The position numbers and the translations under genes are program-made. 64,000 nt of DNA from assembly GCA_030432905.1 (NCBI GenBank), contig JAUILU010000001.1, positions 1-64,000 on the forward strand, given 5' to 3'. The notes below the pieces were generated by a model. That model saw nothing but the letters and a program-made list of their open reading frames with translations. It had not been told where the DNA came from and searched no databases. Shown in pieces: positions 18,820 through 25,803 of the stretch; position 1 is the stretch's first letter, and each line of letters starts with the position of its first letter. The stretch comes from Phycisphaerae bacterium (GTDB taxonomy: Bacteria; Planctomycetota; Phycisphaerae; Phycisphaerales; UBA1924).

Positions 18820-19452
18820 ATGCGGAATCGCCGTGGATTGTCGTCGTTGGTTGTCAGTGGTGTGTGCCTGCTCGGGCTTGCGGGTTGTAACAGCGTGCCC
18901 CGCGAGGACTACGACGCGGCTGTCGCGGAATCGGCGCAGCTGAGATCCGACCTTGCCAGCGCACGCGAGCGTCTGGCAGCGGCGAACAGCAGGTCGCAGG
19001 GTCTCGAGCAGGATCTGCTCATGGCGCAGAGCGAGCTCGACCGGGCGATCGCCGCGGGCACGACGGGATTCGAGGGCATCAACGGCACAACGGTCAGCTC
19101 ACGCGGGGCGGATGTTGTTGTCGGTGTCGCGGGCGATGTGCTGTTCGACTCGGGTAAGACGACACTCAAGAGCAGCTCGAAGTCCACGCTGGACAGGATC
19201 GCGGGTGTGCTGGATTCGCAGTACGCGGGCCGGGCGATCCGGATCGAGGGCTACACGGACTCTGACCCGATCCGCAAGAGCGAGTGGAAGACGAACGAGC
19301 GTCTGAGCGCCGAGCGCGCGATGGCGGTCGAGGCGTACCTTGTGTCCAAGGGCGTTGACAACGACCGGGTGTACTCGGCGGCCTTCGGCTCGTCCCACCC
19401 CAAGGGCAGCAAGGCCCAGAGCCGACGCGTCGAGATTGTCATCATCGAGTAG
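18820..19452 (+). CDS. OmpA-family (Pal-like) lipoprotein
   Basis: A 210-residue protein. GAAGGAG lies about 10 nt ahead of ATG 18820. It has a signal peptide with lipobox LAGC (Cys23), a coiled-coil stretch (SAQLRSDLASARERLAAANS, about 35-80) and a C-terminal OmpA domain (DVLFDSGKTTLKSSSKSTLD, IEGYTDSDPI, NERLSAERAMAVEAYLVSKG, PKGSKAQSRRVEIVI). OmpA domains hold peptidoglycan noncovalently, so it probably tethers the outer membrane to the cell wall. A strong terminator follows, so it ends its transcript. Confidence 0.88.
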   Translation: MRNRRGLSSLVVSGVCLLGLAGCNSVPREDYDAAVAESAQLRSDLASARERLAAANSRSQGLEQDLLMAQSELDRAIAAGTTGFEGINGTTVSSRGADVVVGVAGDVLFDSGKTTLKSSSKSTLDRIAGVLDSQYAGRAIRIEGYTDSDPIRKSEWKTNERLSAERAMAVEAYLVSKGVDNDRVYSAAFGSSHPKGSKAQSRRVEIVIIE

Positions 19453-19489
19453 GCGGCACAGGCCTCACAGAGCGACGAGAGAGTGATCC

Positions 19490-19523
19490 GGCGGGCCTGT
19501 AACAGGGCCCGTCGTTCTTTTTT
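19490..19523 (+). terminator. Intrinsic terminator after the OmpA-like gene
   Basis: CGGGCCTGT pairs with ACAGGGCCCG (one-base bulge) and is followed by TTCTTTTTT, the standard stem plus U-run layout. It separates the lipoprotein transcript from the fasciclin gene. Confidence 0.8.
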
Positions 19524-19593
19524 GACTGTGTGTGAATCTGTTTGACTTCGGTCTCGAAATCATGGCAGAACGTGCCCGCCGGCAGGAAGCCGG

Positions 19594-19612
19594 GGTGTTT
19601 CAGGGCACCACT
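19594..19612 (+). promoter_or_regulatory. Shared upstream motif of fasciclin gene (candidate ECF promoter or hairpin)
   Basis: GGTGTTTCAG followed by GGCACC lies 62 nt ahead of the fasciclin ATG. The same GGTGTTTCAG plus CACC arrangement occurs ahead of the ECF sigma gene at 20674. It could be the -35 part of the promoter read by that sigma factor or a short GGTG/CACC hairpin. Here GTGCCC (19572-19577) and GGGCAC also bracket an inner CCGGC-AGGAA-GCCGG stem. Confidence 0.45.
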
Positions 19613-19664
19613 GAGATATGACCACAACCAAGTACAGGCCCGATGGGGCCGAAGGAGATTGACC

Positions 19665-20627
19665 ATGAAACGCGCGATCATTGCATCCACAGCTCTCGCA
19701 CTCGCTTCCAGCGCCTCGGCTCAGTGTGAGTCGAGCAAGACCGCGAGCAGCTGCGAGTCCGGCACCTCGGGCTCGGCCATGCTTGCAAGCTACAACGCTC
19801 AGCCCGAGATGAACCTCGTCGAGACCGCGGTCAGCGCCGGCTCGTTCGAGACGCTCGTCGCGGCTGTGAAGGCGGCTGGTCTGGTCGAGGCGCTCAGCGG
19901 CGACAAGCCGATGACCGTGTTCGCGCCGACCGATGAAGCATTCGCCAAGCTGCCCGAGGGCACGCTCGAGATGCTGCTTGAGCCTGAGAACAAGGAGCTG
20001 CTCAAGTCGATCCTGCTCTACCACGTTGTGCCGGGCGATGTGAGGGCTTCGGATGTTGTCGGACTCGCAGCTGCTTCGACCGCGCTGGGTCAGCGTGTTG
20101 ACATCAGTGTCAAGGGCGACACGGTCCGCATCGACGAGGCCAAGGTTCTCAAGACCGACATCCTGACCAGCAACGGCACGATCCACGTGATCGACCGGGT
20201 CATCATGCCCAGCACCAAGGACGTTGTCGAGACCGCTCTTGAGGCGGGTTCGTTCGGGACGCTCGTTGCTGCTGTGAAGGCGGCTGGTCTTGTCGAGGCG
20301 CTCCAGGCCGACGGCCCGATCACGGTGTTCGCGCCGACCGACGAGGCGTTCGAGAAGCTTCCGGCTGGCACGGTCGAGATGCTGCTCAAGCCTGAGAACA
20401 AGGACAAGCTCGTTGAGATCCTGACCTACCACGTTGTCAGCGGGCGTGTGTACTCGGACAAGGCTGTCGAGCTTGGTCAGGCCGAGACTCTGCAGGGTTC
20501 TGACGTGAAGATCTGGGTCAAGGACGGCAAGGCTTACGTGAACAAGGCCGAGATCATCACGACCGATCTTGATACCTCCAACGGTGTGATCCACGTGATC
20601 GACTCGGTCATCATGCCCAAGAACTAA
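19665..20627 (+). CDS. Secreted protein with two fasciclin (FAS1) domains
   Basis: ATG 19665 has GAAGGAGA 8 nt upstream and gives 320 residues. A signal peptide ([19 protein letters not shown]) is followed by a short Ser/Cys-rich linker and two FAS1 domains (about 44-178 and 180-318). Each has the H1 and H2 boxes, for example [20 protein letters not shown] and [20 protein letters not shown], then [11 protein letters not shown], and [13 protein letters not shown] or [13 protein letters not shown]. The two domains are similar at DNA level, suggesting internal duplication. FAS1 proteins act in adhesion. The ECF sigma and RskA-like genes follow directly, as in the mycobacterial SigK system. Confidence 0.92.
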   Translation: MKRAIIASTALALASSASAQCESSKTASSCESGTSGSAMLASYNAQPEMNLVETAVSAGSFETLVAAVKAAGLVEALSGDKPMTVFAPTDEAFAKLPEGTLEMLLEPENKELLKSILLYHVVPGDVRASDVVGLAAASTALGQRVDISVKGDTVRIDEAKVLKTDILTSNGTIHVIDRVIMPSTKDVVETALEAGSFGTLVAAVKAAGLVEALQADGPITVFAPTDEAFEKLPAGTVEMLLKPENKDKLVEILTYHVVSGRVYSDKAVELGQAETLQGSDVKIWVKDGKAYVNKAEIITTDLDTSNGVIHVIDSVIMPKN

Positions 20628-20673
20628 CCGCGATCCCAACCCCAAGCCGCTCCGGGGCGAAAGCCTCGGCCGC

Positions 20674-20693
20674 GGTGTTTCAGAGTCACCCAC
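20674..20693 (+). promoter_or_regulatory. Shared upstream motif of ECF sigma gene (candidate autoregulatory site)
   Basis: GGTGTTTCAG (20674-20683) followed by AGTCACC, matching the motif ahead of the fasciclin gene. It lies about 140 nt ahead of the chosen sigma start. A promoter here would place the transcript start near 20710, which argues for the downstream ATG at 20822. Confidence 0.45.
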
Positions 20694-20821
20694 GAGGACG
20701 AATCGAGATGCTCGCATCCGTACTCACAGCCCGTTCGAAGCCACCAAGGGCGCAAAGTGTCCGCGGATCGGGTATCGTCTTGGGACGGGCCAGCAGGTCC
20801 TTGCCAGGAGATCGGCTTCGT

Positions 20822-21424
20822 ATGAGCGGCGGTGCTCGACAAGATGGATCGGTGCTCGAACGGGTCGCGATGGGTGACCAGGCGGCGGTCGAGCAGTGCA
20901 TGGACGAGTTCGGCGGGCTTGTGTGGTCGCTGGCTCGGCAGATGATGCCCGACGTGCACACCGCGGAGGACGCGGTTCAGGACATCTTCATCGATGTCTG
21001 GAAGAACGCGGCCCGCTACGACAGCTCGCTGGGTTCGGAGGCCACGTTCATCGCGACCATCGCGAGGCGGAGGCTGATCGATCGGCTCCGCAAGATGGGT
21101 CGACGGCCCTCGGGTGTGCAGCTCGATGACTCGGCTCACGGGCCGGCGGTTGCCTCGGCGATCGATGATGCGGGCAATCTGAGTGAAGAAGCGCAGGCGG
21201 CGCGTGAGGTGCTGGCCGAGCTTGGTGAGGCTCAGCAGCGGGTGCTCCAGCTGTCGCTCTTCCACGGGCAGACACACGAACGGATCGCGGATGCGACGGG
21301 GCTGCCCTTGGGCACGGTCAAGACGCACGCTCGGCGTGGGTTGATCAAGATCCGAGAGGCGTTGAGCAAGAGAAAGGGCGGGAAGCAAGACGCGAGCCGG
21401 CCGTCGTCAGAGGTGTCAGCATGA
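20822..21424 (+). CDS. ECF sigma factor (SigK-like context)
   Basis: About 200 residues from ATG 20822, with AGGAG about 11 nt upstream; an in-frame ATG at 20708 would add a low-complexity basic leader. Sigma region 2 is clear (LVWSLARQMMPDVHTAEDAV, DIFIDVWKNAARYD, ATFIATIARRRLIDRLRKMG), as is region 4 (LSLFHGQTHERIADATGLPL, GTVKTHARRGLIKIREAL). It directs RNA polymerase to a small regulon. Its stop overlaps the start of the anti-sigma gene (ATGA), the usual arrangement for a sigma and its membrane inhibitor. The fasciclin gene upstream is the likely main target. Confidence 0.93.
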   Translation: MSGGARQDGSVLERVAMGDQAAVEQCMDEFGGLVWSLARQMMPDVHTAEDAVQDIFIDVWKNAARYDSSLGSEATFIATIARRRLIDRLRKMGRRPSGVQLDDSAHGPAVASAIDDAGNLSEEAQAAREVLAELGEAQQRVLQLSLFHGQTHERIADATGLPLGTVKTHARRGLIKIREALSKRKGGKQDASRPSSEVSA

Positions 21425-22353
21425 GTGACCACACACCACAGAACCCGGGTTCACCCGAATCGGCCGAGCGTCTGCTTGATCTGCTGGTCGAGCAGGCTTC
21501 GACGGGCCTTGATGACCGGGGGCAGGCCGAGCTTGATCAGCTTCTTGCCGGTCAGTCTGACTTCGCTCAAGACGCGTTTGCTGACTCGGCCTCGGCTGCT
21601 GCCCAGGTGTTCGCGGCGACGGATGCCCAGCCCATGCCGGCGCACCTTCGTGAGAGGTGCATCGGGTCGGCGCGGGCGATCATCGGTCAGCAGCACGCGG
21701 AGACACAGAGCAAGCCGGCGACACTGAAGTTTGAACAGAGCCAGCCACAGGCTCAAGCCGACGCCCCCTTTCAGGCGCAGGCTGCGCCGCGTTCGGGTGG
21801 CGGGTGGCTTGCGATGGGCTGGCTGGCGGCTGCCGCGTGTCTGACGGTCGCGGTGCTTGGGTGGATGCCTTCTTCGCGTAACGTCGAGGTTGTGCCCGCG
21901 GAGCCCTGGATCAACGTGACCTCGAACCAGCCGAGGCTCGAGTCGGACCGCGACCTGTTCATCCGCACGCACGCCGAGGTGATCGTGTGGGAGTGGTCGC
22001 AGTGGGGCGATGAGTACGCGGGCGTGACGGGCGATGTTGTCTGGGACCCGGAGACGAACAAGGGCTACATGCGGTTTGACAACCTGCCCGCCAACGACCC
22101 GAAGGTCTCTCGCTACCAGCTCTGGATCGTTGACCAGGCACGGGGCACGCCCCTGCAGGTCCCGCCTGTTGACGGCGGCATGTTCGATGTCGAGGCCTCC
22201 GAGGACGGCCAGTGGATCGTGCCGTTCACCGCTCACCTGCCCGTGGGCGAGGTGTTCGGGTTCGGTGTGACCGTCGAGGGCCCTGACGGCGTCGTGGTCT
22301 CGGACCAGACGGCCAAAGCGGTTATCGCCACGGCCCCGCCCGAGCAGGGCTAG
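21421..22353 (+). CDS. RskA-like membrane anti-sigma factor
   Basis: 310 residues. The N-terminal cytoplasmic part (1-115) has no HxxxCxxC zinc motif. One transmembrane helix (GWLAAAACLTVAVLGWM, about 140-156) follows, then a periplasmic RskA C-terminal domain (GYMRFDNLPANDPKVSRYQL, IVDQARGTPLQVPPVDGGMF, GFGVTVEGPDGVVVSDQTAK). It should hold the co-encoded ECF sigma at the membrane until regulated proteolysis releases it. The sigma/RskA/fasciclin trio is the arrangement known for SigK-RskA and MPT70/MPT83 in mycobacteria. Confidence 0.9.
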   Translation: MSDHTPQNPGSPESAERLLDLLVEQASTGLDDRGQAELDQLLAGQSDFAQDAFADSASAAAQVFAATDAQPMPAHLRERCIGSARAIIGQQHAETQSKPATLKFEQSQPQAQADAPFQAQAAPRSGGGWLAMGWLAAAACLTVAVLGWMPSSRNVEVVPAEPWINVTSNQPRLESDRDLFIRTHAEVIVWEWSQWGDEYAGVTGDVVWDPETNKGYMRFDNLPANDPKVSRYQLWIVDQARGTPLQVPPVDGGMFDVEASEDGQWIVPFTAHLPVGEVFGFGVTVEGPDGVVVSDQTAKAVIATAPPEQG

Positions 22354-22387
22354 AACCCCGGAATTTGCTCCTAGCTGATAGCCGTGC

Positions 22388-22417
22388 TTGGCGATTGGCT
22401 CGGTTGGTGTCTATACT
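22388..22417 (+). promoter_or_regulatory. Sigma-70-type promoter of tRNA-Val(GAC)
   Basis: TTGGCG (22388-22393), an 18 nt spacer and TATACT (22412-22417), about 42 nt ahead of the tRNA 5' end. Confidence 0.6.
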
Positions 22418-22458
22418 CCGCCTCACCGCATTGGCGCAGGCTTTTGGCGGTGCGAGTT

Positions 22459-22532
22459 GGGCGATTGGCGCAGTTGGCTAGCGCGCCTCGTTGACATCGA
22501 GGAGGTCACTGGTTCAAGTCCAGTATCGCCCA
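22459..22532 (+). tRNA. tRNA-Val(GAC)
   Basis: 74 nt cloverleaf. Acceptor GGGCGAT pairs with ATCGCCC, discriminator A; D arm GCGC/GCGC; anticodon stem CCTCG/CGAGG with loop TTGACAT (anticodon GAC); T arm ACTGG-TTCAAGT-CCAGT. CCA is not encoded. The 3' end is the attachment site of the adjoining integrated element. Confidence 0.95.
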
Positions 22533-23728
22533 CTTGAGTGCACCCCTGTTCCTACTAATGCCGCTTCTGGCACAGTATGAGCAGGGGTGTTCTCTTTGGT
22601 GCTCCACATTTCTGACCCCTGCTGCACTGGATCTGCACCCGCTGCTATCAGGAAGTCCTCGTCGGTGATCTGCGTGTAGTGCTCTAGCCGTACCTGCTTG
22701 GTGTTGCCGAACCATGCGTTGATCTTTTATTTGTGGTACAGCTTCTCTGCATCGGTGATGCAGCTGCTGCGAAGGTTCTGCCACAGCTTCGGCCAGACCT
22801 TAAGACCAGCTCGCTTGATTATTGCCATGAACGGCTTTCTGAGTGCAGCTGTATTCGTCATTGGAAGATTGAAGATCAGGCCACTGGTGTCGGAGTCGTT
22901 AGCCCAAGCCTCGAGATGCGGCATCACTTCAGGGAAGAGTCTTGCACCGCCGAACTTGTGCTCGGTCTTCGTTGACCTGATGAGTAGCTTCCGGCTGGGA
23001 CTATCTACGTCCTTCCACAGCATGTTTCTAACTTCACTGGAGATCCTGAGACCGGCGAAACGTGCCAAGGCTATCAAGAGCTTCCACTGACTGTCAGGGC
23101 ACGCCTCAATGAGTTTGAATGCGTCATCCCGTGTAATCATGTGCATGCGTTCTGGATTTCCCCTCACAACGGCAGGAATGCCCTCAAATGGATTGTCTTC
23201 GACGTACCCTAGTTTGATCGCGATCTTGAAGAATTGGCGGCTCATGCCGATTTCGCGGCCCGCTGTTGATGGGCTCAGTGTGCGTGGTGTTCTCTTGTCC
23301 AGCATCCAGCTGCGATAGTCGAGTGCCTGCTCATGGGTGATCGTGGCTAGTGAGCAGTCGGTCCCAAAGAACTGTGTCATACGTTTTCGGGTTGTCTGGT
23401 AGGTTTTAACTGTTTCAGGTTTGAGGGTTGAGCGATCGATCAGGCTATCTATGAAATCGCCAAGAGTTGTAGTTCTTTGCTGTTCAATAAGCTCTTCGCG
23501 TACTAGCTGGTTTTGCAGGGATTCACCGAGCGATCTGATCCATTTTGCTGTTGCTCTGCTGGGTCGCATGCCGGTTGATCTGGCATCGATTAGGTCGTCA
23601 ATGTGAGACGCAATTATGGAAGCTCGTTTAAGATCGCGTGCTGGAAAGGTGAACGACAAACGGCGACCAGTTGGGCCGAATGGTTGATAGCGTGCTTTAC
23701 CATTCTTGAGCATCTGAGGTGCGGGCAT
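22514..23728 (-). pseudogene. Tyrosine integrase with in-frame stop before the catalytic tyrosine
   Basis: Reading from ATG 23728, the protein runs 333 residues to a TAA at 22727-22729. The same frame then stays open a further 70 codons to a TGA at 22514, inside the tRNA. The N-terminal part has an AP2-like arm-binding start and a SAM-like core-binding domain (about 90-190). The catalytic domain shows Arg (FAGLRISSEVRNMLW), Lys (STKTEHKFGG) and the second Arg (LWQNLRSSCITD). The part after the stop supplies KINAWFGNTKQVRLEHYTQI, with the nucleophile Tyr at 22676-22678. A single change of TAT or TAC to TAA would explain it. As written the enzyme lacks its nucleophile and should be inactive. 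Upstream genes overlap it as an operon. Confidence 0.85.
22520..22535 (+). repeat. attL direct repeat (tRNA-Val 3' end)
   Basis: CCAGTATCGCCCACTT, covering the T-arm 3' strand, the acceptor 3' strand and three bases beyond the tRNA. Identical to the copy at 25804. Confidence 0.88.
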
Positions 23729-23955
23729 CAGGCGGGGTATTCCATAAGTGCGTGTGCGTAGCGGATGAGTTCTGACTTGAGATACATTCGTCGCGAACCG
23801 ATTCGGAAGGACTTGATTAGATTCTTCTTTGTCAGCGTTGAGAGGTACCTAACTGATATCTTGAGAAATGCCGCTGCTTCTGATCGATCGAATACTGCGT
23901 CTTGGACCGACATTGAGGCGAGTGATTCAGGCTGGTTCAACTGAGCCTCCTTCAT
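23728..23955 (-). CDS. Excisionase-like small HTH DNA-binding protein
   Basis: 75 residues from ATG 23955; longer (23985) and shorter (23913) starts exist. The C-terminal 50 residues form a winged-helix excisionase-type motif (FDRSEAAAFLKISVRYLSTL, IKSFRIGSRRMYLKSELIRY). Its stop overlaps the integrase start (TGATG), and its start lies inside the end of the upstream ribbon-helix-helix gene. Such proteins direct excision of the element by bending att-site DNA. Confidence 0.75.
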   Translation of the reverse strand: MKEAQLNQPESLASMSVQDAVFDRSEAAAFLKISVRYLSTLTKKNLIKSFRIGSRRMYLKSELIRYAHALMEYPA

Positions 23956-24250
23956 CAGCTCTGGATGCTGTGATGTCGTCCTCAATTTTTTTGACTACAG
24001 CAACCAGCTCGTCCGCACGTTCGGGTTCGAGGCCTTTGGAAGCCCAGGTCATCAGGTTTCGATAGATTGCCCCCATGACGGGGTCAGACAGACGATTTAC
24101 AGCTTTCTCATTACGGGTTAAAAATTCTTCGAGTGACCTGCGGATGATGTACCCCTGCGGAACGCCCATAGATGCGGCTTGAGATTCCAAGCGGTCATTC
24201 AGCGATTGGGGTACACGCACAGTCTTCACGATTGTATCTGCGTCAGGCAT
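23927..24250 (-). CDS. Ribbon-helix-helix (CopG/Arc-like) regulator
   Basis: 107 residues. The N-terminal RHH motif is visible: TVRVPQSLNDRLESQAASMG then GYIIRRSLEEFL (about residues 8-45), followed by an alpha-helical acidic part. It is the first gene of the leftward rhh-xis-int operon and faces the divergent cargo gene across 89 nt that carry duplicated TACTAACnnATAC sites. It probably represses its own operon and perhaps the cargo gene. Confidence 0.75.
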   Translation of the reverse strand: MPDADTIVKTVRVPQSLNDRLESQAASMGVPQGYIIRRSLEEFLTRNEKAVNRLSDPVMGAIYRNLMTWASKGLEPERADELVAVVKKIEDDITASRADEGGSVEPA

Positions 24251-24260
24251 GCAATAAGAA

Positions 24261-24319
24261 TACTAACGAATACATAATGTGTCAAGCGTAGTTTTATTGT
24301 AGTATTTACTAACATATAC
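24261..24319. promoter_or_regulatory. Duplicated candidate operator TACTAACnnATAC
   Basis: TACTAACGAATAC at 24261-24273 and TACTAACATATAC at 24307-24319 are direct repeats 46 bp apart, about four to five helical turns, in the divergent spacer. TAGTAT half-copies lie at 24300 and 24325. Likely binding sites of the neighbouring RHH protein. Confidence 0.5.
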
Positions 24320-24339
24320 TGATCTAGTATTGTACTTAC

Positions 24340-24891
24340 ATGGCAATTCACTGTTTGTTTAATGTCGGTCTGTGGGATCGAGCATACTGGCGGGGTGTAG
24401 TTCTAGGTGGCTTCCCAGATAAGCAGAGTGCTCCATTTATTGGTTTCCTCTTCGATAACAATCTTATCGGCAGAAAAGTGTTTGAGGGGATTCGTAATAC
24501 AACAGGTCAGGTAGACAATTCAAAATTAATATCATTGTCGATTATAGAGGGTGATATTCCAGGTAAAGAACCGGGATATTCGATTATATTTGGACATAAT
24601 CCAAGTAAATTGCTGGATGTCGAACGAGCAAGTGGAGGCGATCCGAGTGAAGGGATGCTGATGCTCGCTAAGATTCACAGGATGAACCCAGAGCCACATT
24701 CTCCAAACCTTCCACGCTTCAAAAATGACTACAAACAGCATCAATCAGCAAACATTTTTCCATGTAGCTTTATTGGTGGTCGATTGATATTGCATCAGGA
24801 TCTTGCGATTGAGATTTTCAATATTGACTTTGTGGCGGTAGATGCGATTGAACCAGGTGACTATGAATACATGGCTGTATCCCCTACTTAA
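24340..24891 (+). CDS. Unknown cargo protein of the mobile element
   Basis: 183 residues, soluble, with no signal peptide, transmembrane helix or catalytic motif I can recognise. It is rich in Ile, Phe, Asn and Gly with mixed charge; distinctive stretches are LFNVGLWDRAYWRGVVLGGF near the N-terminus and GGRLILHQDLAIEIFNIDFV near the C-terminus. Codon use is strongly AT-biased compared with flanking genes, indicating transfer. It is the only rightward gene in the element, expressed from the regulated divergent spacer, and is therefore the best candidate for accessory cargo (for example immunity or interference). That role is inference from position only. Confidence 0.65.
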   Translation: MAIHCLFNVGLWDRAYWRGVVLGGFPDKQSAPFIGFLFDNNLIGRKVFEGIRNTTGQVDNSKLISLSIIEGDIPGKEPGYSIIFGHNPSKLLDVERASGGDPSEGMLMLAKIHRMNPEPHSPNLPRFKNDYKQHQSANIFPCSFIGGRLILHQDLAIEIFNIDFVAVDAIEPGDYEYMAVSPT

Positions 24892-24909
24892 GTTGTGTAT
24901 GTCAATTTG

Positions 24910-24931
24910 CCCCCCGTAATACTATGGGGGG
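24910..24931. terminator. Possible bidirectional hairpin between convergent element genes
   Basis: CCCCCC (24910-24915) and GGGGGG (24926-24931) flank a 10 nt AT-rich loop between the ends of the cargo gene and the leftward gene. There is no clear T-run on either side, so termination is uncertain. Confidence 0.4.
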
Positions 24932-25392
24932 CCTGACACCGGCCCGCGTGCTGACGCACGCGTCCCGGCGTGGTGTGCGTTGTAAATCTTGTGGTGGTCG
25001 AGCCAACTTGGCAATTCCCAGACTCTGCCAGGTCGATTGGTGTGGATGACGAAGTAGCGTGTTCTAGCTGAGATACCTTTTGATCTGTGATCCGAGATGC
25101 GGATAAACGCTGGTTTATGGCCGCACGAGATGGCTTTGATGTATCTAGATGTGCCAACGCTGGTTTCGTGGTGTGTAACGCCAGCTGGCAGGAATCCATG
25201 GTCAAGCAAGATGCGATAGCACAGATGTTCGATCTGTTGGGCCTGTTTGGTGACTCTTGAAATGCCCCGCTCAGACGCTCCTACAGGGTCAGGGGCCGGC
25301 CCCAGCCCCCTCAGTCGCAACGTCGCCGCGTCAGGGTGACGCGACGTCGCGACTGCGGGGTCAGGGGCCTTTCGTTCCAGTAGCGTGATCAC
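24922..25392 (-). CDS. Unknown small element protein
   Basis: 156 residues from GTG 25392, which overlaps the preceding gene's stop. The first 45 residues are coded by the GC-rich hairpin/repeat patch and look low-complexity (Pro, Ala, Arg, Asp). The conserved-looking core starts near residue 46 (VTKQAQQIEHLCYRILLDHG, RYIKAISCGHKPAFIRISDH). The core is rich in His and Arg and basic, suggesting nucleic-acid contact, but I recognise no family. The true start could be internal. Confidence 0.5.
   Translation of the reverse strand: MITLLERKAPDPAVATSRHPDAATLRLRGLGPAPDPVGASERGISRVTKQAQQIEHLCYRILLDHGFLPAGVTHHETSVGTSRYIKAISCGHKPAFIRISDHRSKGISARTRYFVIHTNRPGRVWELPSWLDHHKIYNAHHAGTRASARGPVSGPP
25286..25369. 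repeat. GC-rich hairpin flanked by 12 bp direct repeats
   Basis: GGGTCAGGGGCC occurs at 25286-25297 and 25358-25369. Between them, around 25318-25350, AACGTCGC-CGCGTCA pairs with TGACGCGACGT around a GGG loop, and GGGGCCGGCCCC lies just inside the first repeat. This GC-rich patch contrasts with the AT-rich element. It could be an origin-like or recombination structure, or an RNA hairpin at the 5' end of the small gene. Confidence 0.55.
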
Positions 25393-25595
25393 GATGCACC
25401 GCCTACGCCAGGTTGGTCGAGGCTCGTGATGTGGAACTGTTGAACGATCGACTCTCTGGTTTTGCAGATTTCAAGGACCTTTGCAGCTTGATATAGCACT
25501 TTGAGACGCAGATCCGTCGATGTATCGCTGCTATTGGTATCTAGCAGATCCGCGGCATACGCCATGGCTTTCGTAGCGAGCTCTTCAACCTTCAT
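25389..25595 (-). CDS. Unknown 68-residue element protein
   Basis: ATG 25595 preceded by GAAAGG. All-helical and acidic (MKVEELATKAMAYAADLLDT, LRLKVLYQAAKVLEICKTRE). Its start overlaps the end of the upstream 52-residue gene by 11 nt and its stop overlaps the downstream GTG, so the three form a coupled leftward operon. No family recognised. Confidence 0.55.
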   Translation of the reverse strand: MKVEELATKAMAYAADLLDTNSSDTSTDLRLKVLYQAAKVLEICKTRESIVQQFHITSLDQPGVGGAS

Positions 25596-25743
25596 GATCT
25601 TGCCCTTTCTGGTCGTCAACAGAACGGCGTAGCTTCGCAATGGCGGCGTGGAGGCTCGCGAGTGCGGTTGGGAAGACGAATTCGTCGTTCTGGATGTTTG
25701 ATGTGATGAGTTGGATGTAGAGTGCACGCGATTCTGCACTCAT
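25585..25743 (-). CDS. Unknown 52-residue element protein
   Basis: Begins at ATG 25743 with MSAESRALYIQLITSNIQND and ends KGQDHEG. It is predicted helical, with no close Shine-Dalgarno sequence. Support is the 11 nt overlap with the next gene, compact coding and lack of any other use of this DNA. It is the first gene inside the right end of the element. Confidence 0.42.
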   Translation of the reverse strand: MSAESRALYIQLITSNIQNDEFVFPTALASLHAAIAKLRRSVDDQKGQDHEG

Positions 25744-25803
25744 TTGATATCCGAGATCGTCTAAAGATTTGCCAATAAGACGCTTAAGTTCGTCGGTTGC
25801 AGG

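Noticed and set aside
20640-20700. c-di-GMP (GEMM) riboswitch-like text (GCGAAAGCC) ahead of the sigma gene
   Set aside because: Only a short GNRA-capped hairpin matches; the rest of the GEMM core is absent.
20708-20821. Upstream ATG start for the ECF sigma factor
   Set aside because: The added 38 residues are basic low-complexity text unlike sigma N-termini, and the shared motif at 20674 would leave almost no leader.
22506-22784. A leftward 92-codon frame over the tRNA and integrase 3' region
   Set aside because: It is the shadow of the integrase frame; the conserved HYTQ segment lies in the integrase frame.
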